Positions 8,431-15,922 of a stretch of DNA of 64,000 bases are shown piece after piece (position 1 is the first letter of the stretch; every line of letters begins with the position of its first letter). Below the pieces are notes generated by a model that saw only the letters and a program-made list of their open reading frames with translations, made no database searches and had not been told where the DNA came from. This DNA is from WHSO01 sp050485485. Its GTDB lineage: Bacteria > Pseudomonadota > Alphaproteobacteria > SMXQ01. Location: NCBI GenBank assembly GCA_050485485.1, contig JBJHBM010000011.1:1-64000 (forward strand). The letters are read 5' to 3'. The position numbers were made by a program, and so were the translations under genes.

Positions 8431-9273
8431 GTGGAGAAGTGGAACCTCATCGTCGACGTGGGCGAGTGCACCAACTGCAACCTGTGCGCGCTCGCCTGCC
8501 AGGACGAATACGTCGGCAACGAATGGCCCGGCGTCGCGGCCGAGATGCCCAAGCACGGCCACCGCTGGATCGACATCAAGCGCAAGGAGCGCGGCCAGCC
8601 GCCGCTGGTGGACGTGGCCTACCTGCCGGTCATGTGCCAGCACTGCGACGACGCGCCCTGCATGAAGGCCGCCACCGGCGGCGCCGTGACCAAGCGCCCC
8701 GACGGCATCGTCATCATCGACCCCGTGAAGGCCAAGGGGCAGCGCCAGATCGTGGACGCCTGCCCCTACGGCGCGGTCTATTGGAACGAGGAGAAGCAGC
8801 TCCCGCAGGCCTGGCCGTTCGACGCCCACCTGCTCGACGCCGGCTGGAAGGAGCCGCGCGCCGCCACCGCCTGCCCCACCGGCGCGATCCGCGCCCTCAA
8901 GGTCGAGGACGGGAAGATGGCGGAGGTGCGGCGCGCCGAAGGGCTGGAGGAGCTCGACCCGGCGGCGTCCACCCGGCCGCGGGTCTGGTACAAGAATCTC
9001 CACCGCTTCAACAAGTGCTTCGTCGCCGGCACCGTGGCCGCGATCGTGGAGGGCGCGGACGAATGCGTCGAGGGCGCGACCGTCACCCTGCGGCGCGGCG
9101 AGACGGTGGTCGGCGAGGCCGTCACCGACGCCTACGGCGACTTCAGGATCGACGGGCTCGACCCGGCCAGCGGCGGCTACGCCGTGACCGTCGCCAAGCC
9201 GGGCCTGCCCGAGAAGACGGTGACGGTCGAGCTGGGCGAGAGCGTCACGCTGGACCTCATCAAGCTGCAGTGA
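8431..9273 (+). CDS. transhydroxylase-type iron-sulfur subunit with C-terminal beta-barrel domain
   Basis: 280 residues, GTG start at 8431 with AAGGAG upstream. The electron-transfer part has CTNCNLCALAC (Cys13, 16, 19, 23), CQHCDDAPC (Cys69, 72, 77), Cys111 (ACPYGA) and Cys148 (TACPTGA). After about residue 185 comes a carboxypeptidase-regulatory-like beta domain (GATVTLRRGETVVGEA, then YGDFRIDGL, ending VTLDLIKL), as in the small subunit of pyrogallol-phloroglucinol transhydroxylase. That protein has three 4Fe-4S clusters. Here the Cys-x-x-Cys expected before AHLLD is replaced by WPFD, so ligands for only two clusters can be assembled and Cys23 is left unpaired. It pairs with the gene ending 22 bases upstream. 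Confidence 0.8.
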   Translation: MEKWNLIVDVGECTNCNLCALACQDEYVGNEWPGVAAEMPKHGHRWIDIKRKERGQPPLVDVAYLPVMCQHCDDAPCMKAATGGAVTKRPDGIVIIDPVKAKGQRQIVDACPYGAVYWNEEKQLPQAWPFDAHLLDAGWKEPRAATACPTGAIRALKVEDGKMAEVRRAEGLEELDPAASTRPRVWYKNLHRFNKCFVAGTVAAIVEGADECVEGATVTLRRGETVVGEAVTDAYGDFRIDGLDPASGGYAVTVAKPGLPEKTVTVELGESVTLDLIKLQ

Positions 9274-9312
9274 AAGAGGTACCGTAAAAGCTTCCCCCAG
9301 CAACCGTACCGC

Positions 9313-9340
9313 TTGCCGTGGCCGGACCGGCTGGTATGAT
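9313..9340 (+). promoter_or_regulatory. sigma-70-type promoter for the ThDP enzyme gene
   Basis: TTGCCG at 9313-9318 and TATGAT at 9335-9340 are separated by 16 bases, about 75 bases before the ATG at 9416. The -10 box matches 5 of 6 consensus positions. This suggests the ThDP gene can be transcribed separately from the molybdenum-enzyme genes. Confidence 0.45.
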
Positions 9341-9363
9341 CCGGCGCCCACCCGGCGCAATGG

Positions 9364-9395
9364 CTGGAAACGATATCCGCCTGGAAAAGATATCC
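9364..9395 (+). repeat. 15-bp direct repeat in the leader of the ThDP gene
   Basis: CTGGAAACGATATCC at 9364-9378 recurs as CTGGAAAAGATATCC at 9381-9395 (14 of 15 identical, period 17). It lies between the predicted promoter and the AGGAGGGG ribosome-binding site, so it could be a tandem operator or a recent duplication. Confidence 0.6.
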
Positions 9396-9415
9396 ATTAG
9401 GAGGGGAGACCCGTC

Positions 9416-11344
9416 ATGGCGAAAGCCACCCGCAGAAACCTGAACGTCAAGAGCGGCACCCGCAAGAGCGCCGGAGCCGTCGTGCCCGCGAACCCGACCA
9501 CCGTGCTCGACCGTCCGGTCAAGCTCGGCAACCCGCGCATGGGCTGGGCGTCCGACGCCATCGCCGAGGTCACCCGCCGGCTCAACTTCAAGTACATGGC
9601 CCTGGTCCCGGGCGCCAGCTACCGCGGCTTCCACGACTCGATCGTGAACTACCTCGGCAACGAGAACCCGCAGATGCTGATCTGCCTGCACGAGGAACAT
9701 TCGGTCGCCATCGCCGACGGCTATGCCCGCGTCGCCGACACGCCGATGGCGGTCGCGATCCACACCAACGTCGGCCTGATGCACGCCTGCATGACGATCT
9801 TCTGCGCCTGGGAAGGCCGCGCCCCGATCGTGATGTTCGGCGCCAACGGCCCGATCGACGCCAACATCCGCCGTCCGTGGATCGACTGGATCCACTCGAC
9901 CAAGGACCATGCCCAGCTCATCCGCAACTTCATCAAGTGGGACGACGAGCCCCAGTCGGCACAGGCCGCCATCGAATCGGTGCTGCGCGCCAACCAGATC
10001 GCCCGCTCCAAGCCGTACGGCCCGACCTACGTCTGCCTCGACGCCGGCCTTCAGGAAGAAGAGATTCCCGACGGCCTGCAGATTCCCGACGTCAACCGCT
10101 ACCTGCCCGCCCCGCCGCCGGCCGCCGACCGTACCACCATCCGCAAGATCATCGAGGCGGTGAAGAAGGCCAAGCTTCCGGTGATGCTGCTGGGCCGCGG
10201 CGACCGCAGCCAGGAGGCCTGGGACAACCGCGTGAAGCTGGCCGAGGCGCTGGGCTGCGCCGTGGTCAGCCAGCTCCGCGCCGGGTCGATCTTCCCGACT
10301 CAGCACCCGTCCCACGTGGTCGTGCCCTGCATGCGGCCGAACGAGGAGAACAAGGAGATGATCCGCAAGGCGGACCTGCTGCTCAACCTCGGCTGGTTCG
10401 ACTTCGCGGGCTTCCTGCGGCTCTGCACCGGCTCCGCCCAGACCCAGAAGCCGATCGACTCCACGGTCGTCAACGTCTCGCTCCAGCACTACATGCACAA
10501 CGGCTGGAACATGGACTACCAGGCGCTGTCCGCCGCCGACATCAACGTCGCGGCCGACCCCGACACGGTCATCCGCCAGATGCTCGAGGAGCTGGGCGTG
10601 AAGGGCAAGCCCACGGGCAAGCCGAAGCTCAAGCCCGCCGTGAAGCAGATCCAGCACTGGACCAAGAGCAAGGCCGCCCAGGCCAAGCCCGCCGCCAAGG
10701 GCACGATGGAGGCCAAGGACTTCCACCTGATCATGTCGGAGTTCGTGTGCAACGACCCGAAGATCTCGCTGTGCCACATCTCCACCGGGTTCCCGGGCCA
10801 TGCGGCGCGCTGGACCAGCCCGCTCGACTTCTCGGGCAACGACTCGGGCGGCGGCGTCGGCTCCGGCCCGGGCCAGTCCCTCGGCTGCGCGCTGGCCTAC
10901 CGCGACGCCGGGCGCGTCCCCGTCACCATGCTCGGCGACGGCGACTTCTCGATGGGCTCGACGGCGCTCTGGACCGCCTCGCGCATGCGCATCCCGCTGC
11001 TCGTGGTCGTCATGAATAACCGCTCCTACTTCAACGACGAGGCGCACCAGCACCACGTCGCCGAGGCACGCAACCGCCCGGTGGAGAACCGCTGGATCGG
11101 CCTGCGCATCGACGACCCGGCGCCGAACGTGATCGGCATGGCCAAGGCCCAGGGCTTCGACGGCGAGAACGCCCCGGTCAAGACCGTCGAGGAGTTCCGT
11201 GCCGCCCTCAAGCGCGGCCACGCGGTCGTGGCCAAGGGCGGGCGCTACATCATCGACGCCTGGATCGAGAAGGACGACGCGGTCGGCCGGCGCAGTTCCG
11301 ACGGCGGCCGCGGCGAGAACCAGCCGCCCAAGAAAAAGAAGTAG
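9416..11344 (+). CDS. thiamine-diphosphate-dependent enzyme (acetolactate synthase/benzoylformate decarboxylase superfamily)
   Basis: 642 residues in the usual order PYR, central, PP domain. The cofactor-activating Glu lies in CLHEEHSVAIADGYAR (Glu93/94). The metal-diphosphate motif is GDGDFSMGS (507-513) running to NN at 534-535, followed by RSYFNDEAHQHH. A basic N-terminal extension of about 35 residues and a linker of about 40 residues before the PP domain make it longer than usual. It ends in PPKKKK. The superfamily includes decarboxylases, ligases and the ring-opening cyclohexane-1,2-dione hydrolase. Beside a transhydroxylase-like enzyme, a role in C-C cleavage of an alicyclic or quinoid intermediate is possible, but this is inference. 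The start is fixed by AGGAGGGG. Confidence 0.8.
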   Translation: MAKATRRNLNVKSGTRKSAGAVVPANPTTVLDRPVKLGNPRMGWASDAIAEVTRRLNFKYMALVPGASYRGFHDSIVNYLGNENPQMLICLHEEHSVAIADGYARVADTPMAVAIHTNVGLMHACMTIFCAWEGRAPIVMFGANGPIDANIRRPWIDWIHSTKDHAQLIRNFIKWDDEPQSAQAAIESVLRANQIARSKPYGPTYVCLDAGLQEEEIPDGLQIPDVNRYLPAPPPAADRTTIRKIIEAVKKAKLPVMLLGRGDRSQEAWDNRVKLAEALGCAVVSQLRAGSIFPTQHPSHVVVPCMRPNEENKEMIRKADLLLNLGWFDFAGFLRLCTGSAQTQKPIDSTVVNVSLQHYMHNGWNMDYQALSAADINVAADPDTVIRQMLEELGVKGKPTGKPKLKPAVKQIQHWTKSKAAQAKPAAKGTMEAKDFHLIMSEFVCNDPKISLCHISTGFPGHAARWTSPLDFSGNDSGGGVGSGPGQSLGCALAYRDAGRVPVTMLGDGDFSMGSTALWTASRMRIPLLVVVMNNRSYFNDEAHQHHVAEARNRPVENRWIGLRIDDPAPNVIGMAKAQGFDGENAPVKTVEEFRAALKRGHAVVAKGGRYIIDAWIEKDDAVGRRSSDGGRGENQPPKKKK

Positions 11345-11379
11345 CGCAAGGCGCATACGCCCTTAACCGGGCGCTCCTG

Positions 11380-11410
11380 CCGGCCCTTCCCGTTCCTCGG
11401 GAAGGGCCGG
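11380..11410 (+). terminator. hairpin after the ThDP gene
   Basis: A perfect 13-bp stem (CCGGCCCTTCCCG with its complement, loop TTCCT) sits 35 bases beyond the stop. No T-run follows, so it may act as a weak terminator or as an RNA-stabilising 3' hairpin ahead of the Bug gene. Confidence 0.6.
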
Positions 11411-11462
11411 AGTGCTATGGTGTTTCCATAATCATAAGCACCAAGCACTACAGGAGGCTAGA

Positions 11463-12566
11463 ATGGGCAGCATGCGTATCCCGGGGCAGGCTCTCGGCAT
11501 CGCCGTCGCGTTCGGTACGTTCGTCGCCTTTTCCACCACGACCGCTCTCCACGCCCAGTCGGTCGAGGAATTCTACAAGAGCAGCCGCGTGGACATGCTG
11601 ATCGGCCTGTCCACGGGCGGCGGCTACGACCGCTACGCGCGCATCACCGCCCGCCATATCGGCAAGTACATCCCGGGCAATCCCACCATCATCCCGCGCA
11701 ACATGACCGGCGGCGGCTCGCTGGTGATGGCGAACTTCGCCTACAACGTCGCGCCGCAGGATGGCTCCGTCATCGCCGCGCCGCAGCGCGGCGTGCCGCT
11801 GGAACCGCTGGTCGCGGGCAAGGACTCCAAGGCCAAGCTCGATCCGCTCAAGATGCACTGGATCGGCTCGCTCGCGCGCGAGACTTCGGTGGCGGTCGCC
11901 TGGCACACTTCGGGAATCAAGAGCTACAAGGACCTCTACGAACGCGAGTTCATCGCGGGCGGCACCGGGGCGACCACCGACTCGGTCATCACCGGCTATA
12001 TCATGCGGAACCTGCTCGGCATGCAGTTCCGCATGATCGCCGGCTACCCCGGCGGCACGGAAGTCAATCTCGCGATGGAGCGCGGCGAAGTCATGGGACG
12101 GGCCACCAACTCGTGGTCGAGCATCAAGAGCGGCAGCTACGCCGAGCACGTCAAGGACGGAAGGCTCATCATCCTCTACCAGATGGGCGCGAAGAAAAAC
12201 GAGGAAGGGCCGCTCAAGGACGTGCCCCTCGCCCTCGACTTCGCCAAGGACCCGCGCACGCGGCAGATCCTGTTCCTGAAATTCGGGGTCAACGAGTTCG
12301 GCTACCCCTACTTCATGGGGCCGGGCGTGCCCAAGGATCGCGTGGCGGCCGTCCGCGCGGCATTCGTCAAGGCGAGCAAGGATCCCGAGCTCGTCGCCGA
12401 GGTGGAGAAGAGCCGCATGGACCTCAACCCCATCTTCGCCGAGGAGATGCACGAGCTGCTCGAGCAGATGTACGCGAGTCCGCCCGACATCGTGGAGGCC
12501 CTGCGCAAGGCCTCCGAGCCGACGGGGCCGGTGGAAGAAGCCCCCGCCGCGGCCAAGAAAAAGTAG
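11463..12566 (+). CDS. TctC/Bug-like periplasmic substrate-binding protein
   Basis: 367 residues from the ATG at 11463, chosen because AGGAGG lies 5 bases before it. A signal peptide ends near LHA-QSVEEF. The receptor signature follows: STGGGYDRYARITARHIG, then IIPRNMTGGGSLVMANFAYN. The last residues are a lysine tail (AAAKKK). It lies between the ThDP enzyme and a convergent amidohydrolase and closes the first part of the catabolic block. It probably delivers the aromatic or organic acid to a tripartite permease encoded elsewhere. It is clearly paralogous to the proteins at 227, 14881 and 31490; the ligand is unknown. Confidence 0.8.
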   Translation: MGSMRIPGQALGIAVAFGTFVAFSTTTALHAQSVEEFYKSSRVDMLIGLSTGGGYDRYARITARHIGKYIPGNPTIIPRNMTGGGSLVMANFAYNVAPQDGSVIAAPQRGVPLEPLVAGKDSKAKLDPLKMHWIGSLARETSVAVAWHTSGIKSYKDLYEREFIAGGTGATTDSVITGYIMRNLLGMQFRMIAGYPGGTEVNLAMERGEVMGRATNSWSSIKSGSYAEHVKDGRLIILYQMGAKKNEEGPLKDVPLALDFAKDPRTRQILFLKFGVNEFGYPYFMGPGVPKDRVAAVRAAFVKASKDPELVAEVEKSRMDLNPIFAEEMHELLEQMYASPPDIVEALRKASEPTGPVEEAPAAAKKK

Positions 12567-12591
12567 CCGACGGCGCCCCCACGACGACGAA

Positions 12592-12622
12592 GGGCCTCCG
12601 GGTCGCCCCGGAGGCCCTTTTT
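12592..12622 (+). terminator. Rho-independent terminator between convergent genes
   Basis: A 10-bp stem (GGGCCTCCGG with its complement) is followed by TTTTT at 12618-12622. It lies between the Bug gene and the convergent amidohydrolase gene. Confidence 0.8.
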
Positions 12623-12629
12623 CGCCGCC

Positions 12630-13628
12630 TCAGTTGATCCGAAACAGCTTCTTCGCGGCGCCCGCCTTGATGGTGGCACGTTCCGACGCGCTCAGCCCCT
12701 CCACCGCATCCACCAGCGCGACCGGGTCGGTCTCGCCCATGTCGTAGGGGCTGTCGGTCCCCATCATGACGTGCTCGGCCCCCACCAGGTCCACCAGCCG
12801 GCGGATCTGGTCGGGCCGGAACACCACCGTGTCGAAGTAGAAGCTCTCGATGTAGGTCGAGGGTGGACGGTCGATGTGGACGCGGTTCTCGGCGCGGGTC
12901 TTCCAGGCGTGGTCGAAGCGCCCAAGGTAGAACGGGAAGAACCCACCGCCGTGGGCGCAGTAGAACTTGAGCCCGGGGTGGCGCGCCGGCACGCCGGAAT
13001 GGATCAGGTGCGAGATGGCGAGCGTGGTCTCGAGCGGGTTGGAGACCACGTTGGTCATGTAGAACGCCTTGAACCGCTGCGGGTGGGAGAACCCCTGGGG
13101 GTGGACGTAGACCGGCACGCCGAGCTTCTCGAGGGCCGTCCAGTAGGGCTCGAGGCGCTCGTCGGACAGTTCCATCCCCGCGATGTCGCACGGGAAGCGC
13201 ACCGCACGCAGGCCCAGCTCCTTGACCGCGCGCTCGGTCTCGGCGATCGCGAGATCGACGTGCTGCAAAGGTACGATCGCCATGGACAGGAAGCGGTCGG
13301 AATGTTCCTTCACGATGGCGGCGGCATGGTCGTTGACGTGGCGCGCGACCGTCGTCGAAAGGTTCGAGTCGGCCTCGTAGAAGCCCTTGGGCGCCCCCGG
13401 CGACAGCACCGCGAACTCGACCCCCATGCGCGTCATGTCCGCGATGCGGGCCTCGGGCTCGGACAGCACCTTCTCGTTCGCCGAGCGTTCCCCGGTGATG
13501 CCGATGCCGCCCTGGTTCTTGGCGGCGGCGCCGACGTCGCCGCGTTCCGCGGCGGCCTTCATCATGCGCTGGGCGGCGGGCACGTTGAGATGGGCATGGA
13601 TGTCGATGGTGCTGGCGCTGGCGGGCAC
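12630..13628 (-). CDS. ACMSD-type amidohydrolase family protein (probable decarboxylase or hydrolase)
   Basis: 332 residues; GTG start at 13628 with GGGGAG upstream. Metal-site residues of the amidohydrolase_2 family are visible: His11 and His13 (DIHAHL), His176 (YVHPQG), His226 (AHGGG) and Asp292 (GTDSPYD). The family contains non-oxidative decarboxylases of aromatic acids (gamma-resorcylate, 5-carboxyvanillate, ACMS decarboxylase) and some hydrolases of ring-cleavage products. Divergent from the deacetylase-like gene at 13820 and convergent with the Bug gene. If it is a resorcylate-type decarboxylase it would feed a phenol to the molybdenum enzyme; this link is inference. Confidence 0.75.
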   Translation of the reverse strand: MPASASTIDIHAHLNVPAAQRMMKAAAERGDVGAAAKNQGGIGITGERSANEKVLSEPEARIADMTRMGVEFAVLSPGAPKGFYEADSNLSTTVARHVNDHAAAIVKEHSDRFLSMAIVPLQHVDLAIAETERAVKELGLRAVRFPCDIAGMELSDERLEPYWTALEKLGVPVYVHPQGFSHPQRFKAFYMTNVVSNPLETTLAISHLIHSGVPARHPGLKFYCAHGGGFFPFYLGRFDHAWKTRAENRVHIDRPPSTYIESFYFDTVVFRPDQIRRLVDLVGAEHVMMGTDSPYDMGETDPVALVDAVEGLSASERATIKAGAAKKLFRIN

Positions 13629-13750
13629 GGCGGTCTCCCCGGTGACGGCGTTGGTTGTCCGCGGCGGGCGCCGCGTTTGGTCCCATTATGCCGGAGCATC
13701 GGCGTCTTCGCCAACCCCGCATGACCGTCCGCGGAACCGTACCGCGCACA

Positions 13751-13787
13751 TTGACAGCGGGCGGGCGCGGCCCCGATAGTCGGGGCC
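13751..13787 (+). promoter_or_regulatory. promoter with a palindrome over the -10 box
   Basis: Consensus TTGACA at 13751-13756 and GATAGT at 13775-13780 (spacing 18) precede the gene at 13820. A perfect 8-bp inverted repeat, GGCCCCGA-TAG-TCGGGGCC (13769-13787), covers the -10 box, the position of a repressor operator. No candidate repressor is identified. Confidence 0.5.
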
Positions 13788-13819
13788 GTCAAACGTCAAG
13801 AAATCCAGAGGGAGACCCC

Positions 13820-14689
13820 ATGAAACCATCGCGCTACGGACCGTTCGACTACGTCCCGCTGCCGAAACGGCCCCGGCTGCGCTGGCCGAACGACGCCCGC
13901 GTCGCGGTCTGGATCATCCTCAACGTCGAGTTCTTCCCCCTCGACGAGCCGGTGCCGCGCGGCACCGGCCATACCCCCGACGTGGTGGGCTGGTCGAAGC
14001 GCGACTACGGCAACCGCGTGGGCTTCTGGCGCTTGCTCAAGCTGTTCCGCAAGCACGGTTTCCCGGTCACCGCCAACACCAACGCCGGCATCTGCGACGC
14101 GCATCCCGAGATGATCGAGGCGATGAAGGCGGAAGGCTGGGAGTTCATGGCCCACGGCGAGTCCAATTCCCATCCGATGCACAAGATCGACCCCGCGACC
14201 GAGCGCGAGGTGATCCGGCGCTCGATCGCGACCATCGAGAAGGCGACCGGCACGCGGCCGGTGGGCTGGATGGGGCCCGGCATGCACGAGACCTGGAACA
14301 CCCTCGACTATCTCGCCGACGAGGGGCTGCTCTACTGCGCCGACTGGATCAACGACGACCAGCCCTACATGATCGACGTCGGCGGGCGGAAGATCGTCTC
14401 CATGCCCTACGGCGAGCACCCGCACGACAACGGCGCCATCAACCGGATGCACCATACCCCGGCCGAGTTCGAGCAGATGGTGCGGGACGCCTTCGACACG
14501 CTCTACGAGGACGGAGCCGAGACCGGCATGGTGCTGCCGATCGGCCTGCACCCGTTCGTGATCGGCCCGCCCTACCGCATCAAGGCGGTGGACCGCGCGC
14601 TCGCCTACATCAACGCCCACGACAAGGTGTGGAAGGCGACCGGGCGCGAGATCGCCGAGCACTACCTCAAATCGGGCGCGACGTTCTAG
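13820..14689 (+). CDS. polysaccharide deacetylase-fold (PuuE-like) hydrolase
   Basis: 289 residues; the ATG at 13820 follows GGGAGA. The NodB-homology barrel is seen in VAVWIILNVEFF, VTANTNAG (where classic deacetylases have TFDDG), then FMAHGESNSHPMH in place of HSxxHP, and VGWMGPGMHETWNTLDYLADEGLLY. The missing Asp-Asp motif and the overall pattern resemble allantoinase PuuE and related cyclic-amide hydrolases more than cell-wall deacetylases. In a catabolic block it may open or deacylate an intermediate. The substrate is unknown. Confidence 0.75.
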   Translation: MKPSRYGPFDYVPLPKRPRLRWPNDARVAVWIILNVEFFPLDEPVPRGTGHTPDVVGWSKRDYGNRVGFWRLLKLFRKHGFPVTANTNAGICDAHPEMIEAMKAEGWEFMAHGESNSHPMHKIDPATEREVIRRSIATIEKATGTRPVGWMGPGMHETWNTLDYLADEGLLYCADWINDDQPYMIDVGGRKIVSMPYGEHPHDNGAINRMHHTPAEFEQMVRDAFDTLYEDGAETGMVLPIGLHPFVIGPPYRIKAVDRALAYINAHDKVWKATGREIAEHYLKSGATF

Positions 14690-14752
14690 GAAGAAGTGCG
14701 GCCGGGCGGAGTCAGGCCCGGGGCTGCAGATTGGGGCGGGCGTCGACGACGG

Positions 14753-14822
14753 CCTTGTCCCTTTCATGGGGCTGATCGGCTCCTGTGGCGCGCCGTCGCG
14801 CGCAACCCCATGAAAACCAAGG
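14753..14822 (+). repeat. long imperfect inverted repeat between deacetylase-like and Bug genes
   Basis: CCTTGTCCCTTTCATGGGG (14753-14771) pairs with CCCCATGAAAACCAAGG (14806-14822), with a 10-bp perfect core and a GC-rich loop of 34 bases. No T-run follows. It could be a 3' RNA hairpin of the upstream gene, an attenuator, or a relic of a small mobile repeat. Confidence 0.5.
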
Positions 14823-14846
14823 GGGTGGCTGCACGGCACCGACGTG

Positions 14847-14852
14847 TATACT
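14847..14852 (+). promoter_or_regulatory. possible -10 box for the Bug-THI5 pair
   Basis: TATACT, a 5-of-6 match to the -10 consensus, lies 28 bases before the ATG at 14881. No good -35 box is visible at the right spacing, so the site is tentative. Confidence 0.3.
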
Positions 14853-14880
14853 GAAAAAACACTCTCGAATGGAGGAGGCG

Positions 14881-15918
14881 ATGAAACGACGCGACAAGCG
14901 CCGCCCAAGCATCTTTCTGTCATCTCTGGTCGCGGCCCTGATGGCCGGCGTGGCAGTCGCGGCGGGTGGCGCGGCACGGGCCAACGACACGACCCTTTAC
15001 ATCGGCTACAGCCCGGGCGGCGGCTACGACACGTTCGGGCGCCTGCTCGCCGCCCATATCGGCCGCCACCTGCCTGGCACGCCCAACGTCATCGTTCGCA
15101 ACATGCCAGGCGCGAGCAGCATGGTCCTCGCCAACTACCTCTATTCGGTGGCGCCCCGTGACGGGACCGCCTTCGGCGCCGTCGCGCCCGGCATCGTCAC
15201 CGCGGCCCTCTACAAGACCCAGGGCGTGAACTACGACGCGCGGCGCTTCACCTGGCTCGGCAGCATGGCCTCGGAAGTCGCGCTGGTGGTGGCATGGCAT
15301 CAGGCCGGCATCAATTCCATCCAGGACGTGATGGAGCGCGAGCTGATCGTCGGCACCGCCAACCCCGGCTCCGGCAACCACGACTATCCGACCGTCCTGA
15401 ACGCGGTCGTCGGCACCAAGTTCAAGCTGGTTCCCGGCTATCCGGGCCAGACCGAGATCATCGTGGCGATGGAGCGCGGCGAGGTCCAGGGCGTCGCCAG
15501 CTGGAACATTTCCGGCATATTCCAGAGCCGCCCGCAATGGCTGCCCGAGCGCCGGATCGTCCCGCTGCTGCAGCTTGCCTTCGCCAAGCACCCGACGCTG
15601 CCGGACGTGCCGCTCGTCCTCGACCTCGCGAAGACGGACGCCGACCGCCAAGTGCTCGAGCTGGTCTTCGCGCAGCAGGCCATGGTCCGTCCCTACATCG
15701 CGCCGCCGGCGATGCCGGCCGAACGGGCCAGCGCCCTGCGCGGGGCCTTCGACGCGGCCCTGAAGGATCCCGCGCTGCGCGCGGACGCCAAGAAGCGCAG
15801 GGTGGAGATCAGCGGCGAGATGACCGGCGAAGACGTCCTGGCGCTCGTCGAGCGGCTCTATGCCACGCCGCAGGAAGTCATCGACCGCGCCGCGCAGGCG
15901 CTTGCCGCCGGGAGGTGA
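14881..15918 (+). CDS. TctC/Bug-like periplasmic substrate-binding protein
   Basis: 345 residues from ATG 14881; an in-frame ATG 12 bases upstream is less likely because the GGAGGAGG lies between the two. It has a strongly basic N terminus (MKRRDKRR), a hydrophobic stretch and a cleavage site near ARA-NDT. The receptor motifs are SPGGGYDTFGRLLAAHIG, then VIVRNMPGASSMVLANYLY. Unlike its paralogs it has no lysine tail. Four bases separate it from the THI5-like gene, so the two binding proteins are co-transcribed, an unusual pairing. Ligand unknown. Confidence 0.8.
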   Translation: MKRRDKRRPSIFLSSLVAALMAGVAVAAGGAARANDTTLYIGYSPGGGYDTFGRLLAAHIGRHLPGTPNVIVRNMPGASSMVLANYLYSVAPRDGTAFGAVAPGIVTAALYKTQGVNYDARRFTWLGSMASEVALVVAWHQAGINSIQDVMERELIVGTANPGSGNHDYPTVLNAVVGTKFKLVPGYPGQTEIIVAMERGEVQGVASWNISGIFQSRPQWLPERRIVPLLQLAFAKHPTLPDVPLVLDLAKTDADRQVLELVFAQQAMVRPYIAPPAMPAERASALRGAFDAALKDPALRADAKKRRVEISGEMTGEDVLALVERLYATPQEVIDRAAQALAAGR

Positions 15919-15922
15919 CGGG

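Noticed and set aside
5531..8665. Second plus-strand frame of 1044 codons inside the molybdenum-enzyme gene
   Set aside because: A +2 shadow of the real frame with extreme Arg/His/Pro content. All conserved motifs are in the frame starting at 5385.
9260..11356. Long minus-strand open frame of about 698 codons opposite the ThDP gene
   Set aside because: It is antisense to a gene with clear ThDP motifs, has a His/Val/Arg/Leu-rich composition typical of GC-driven shadow frames, and lacks any ribosome-binding site or domain.
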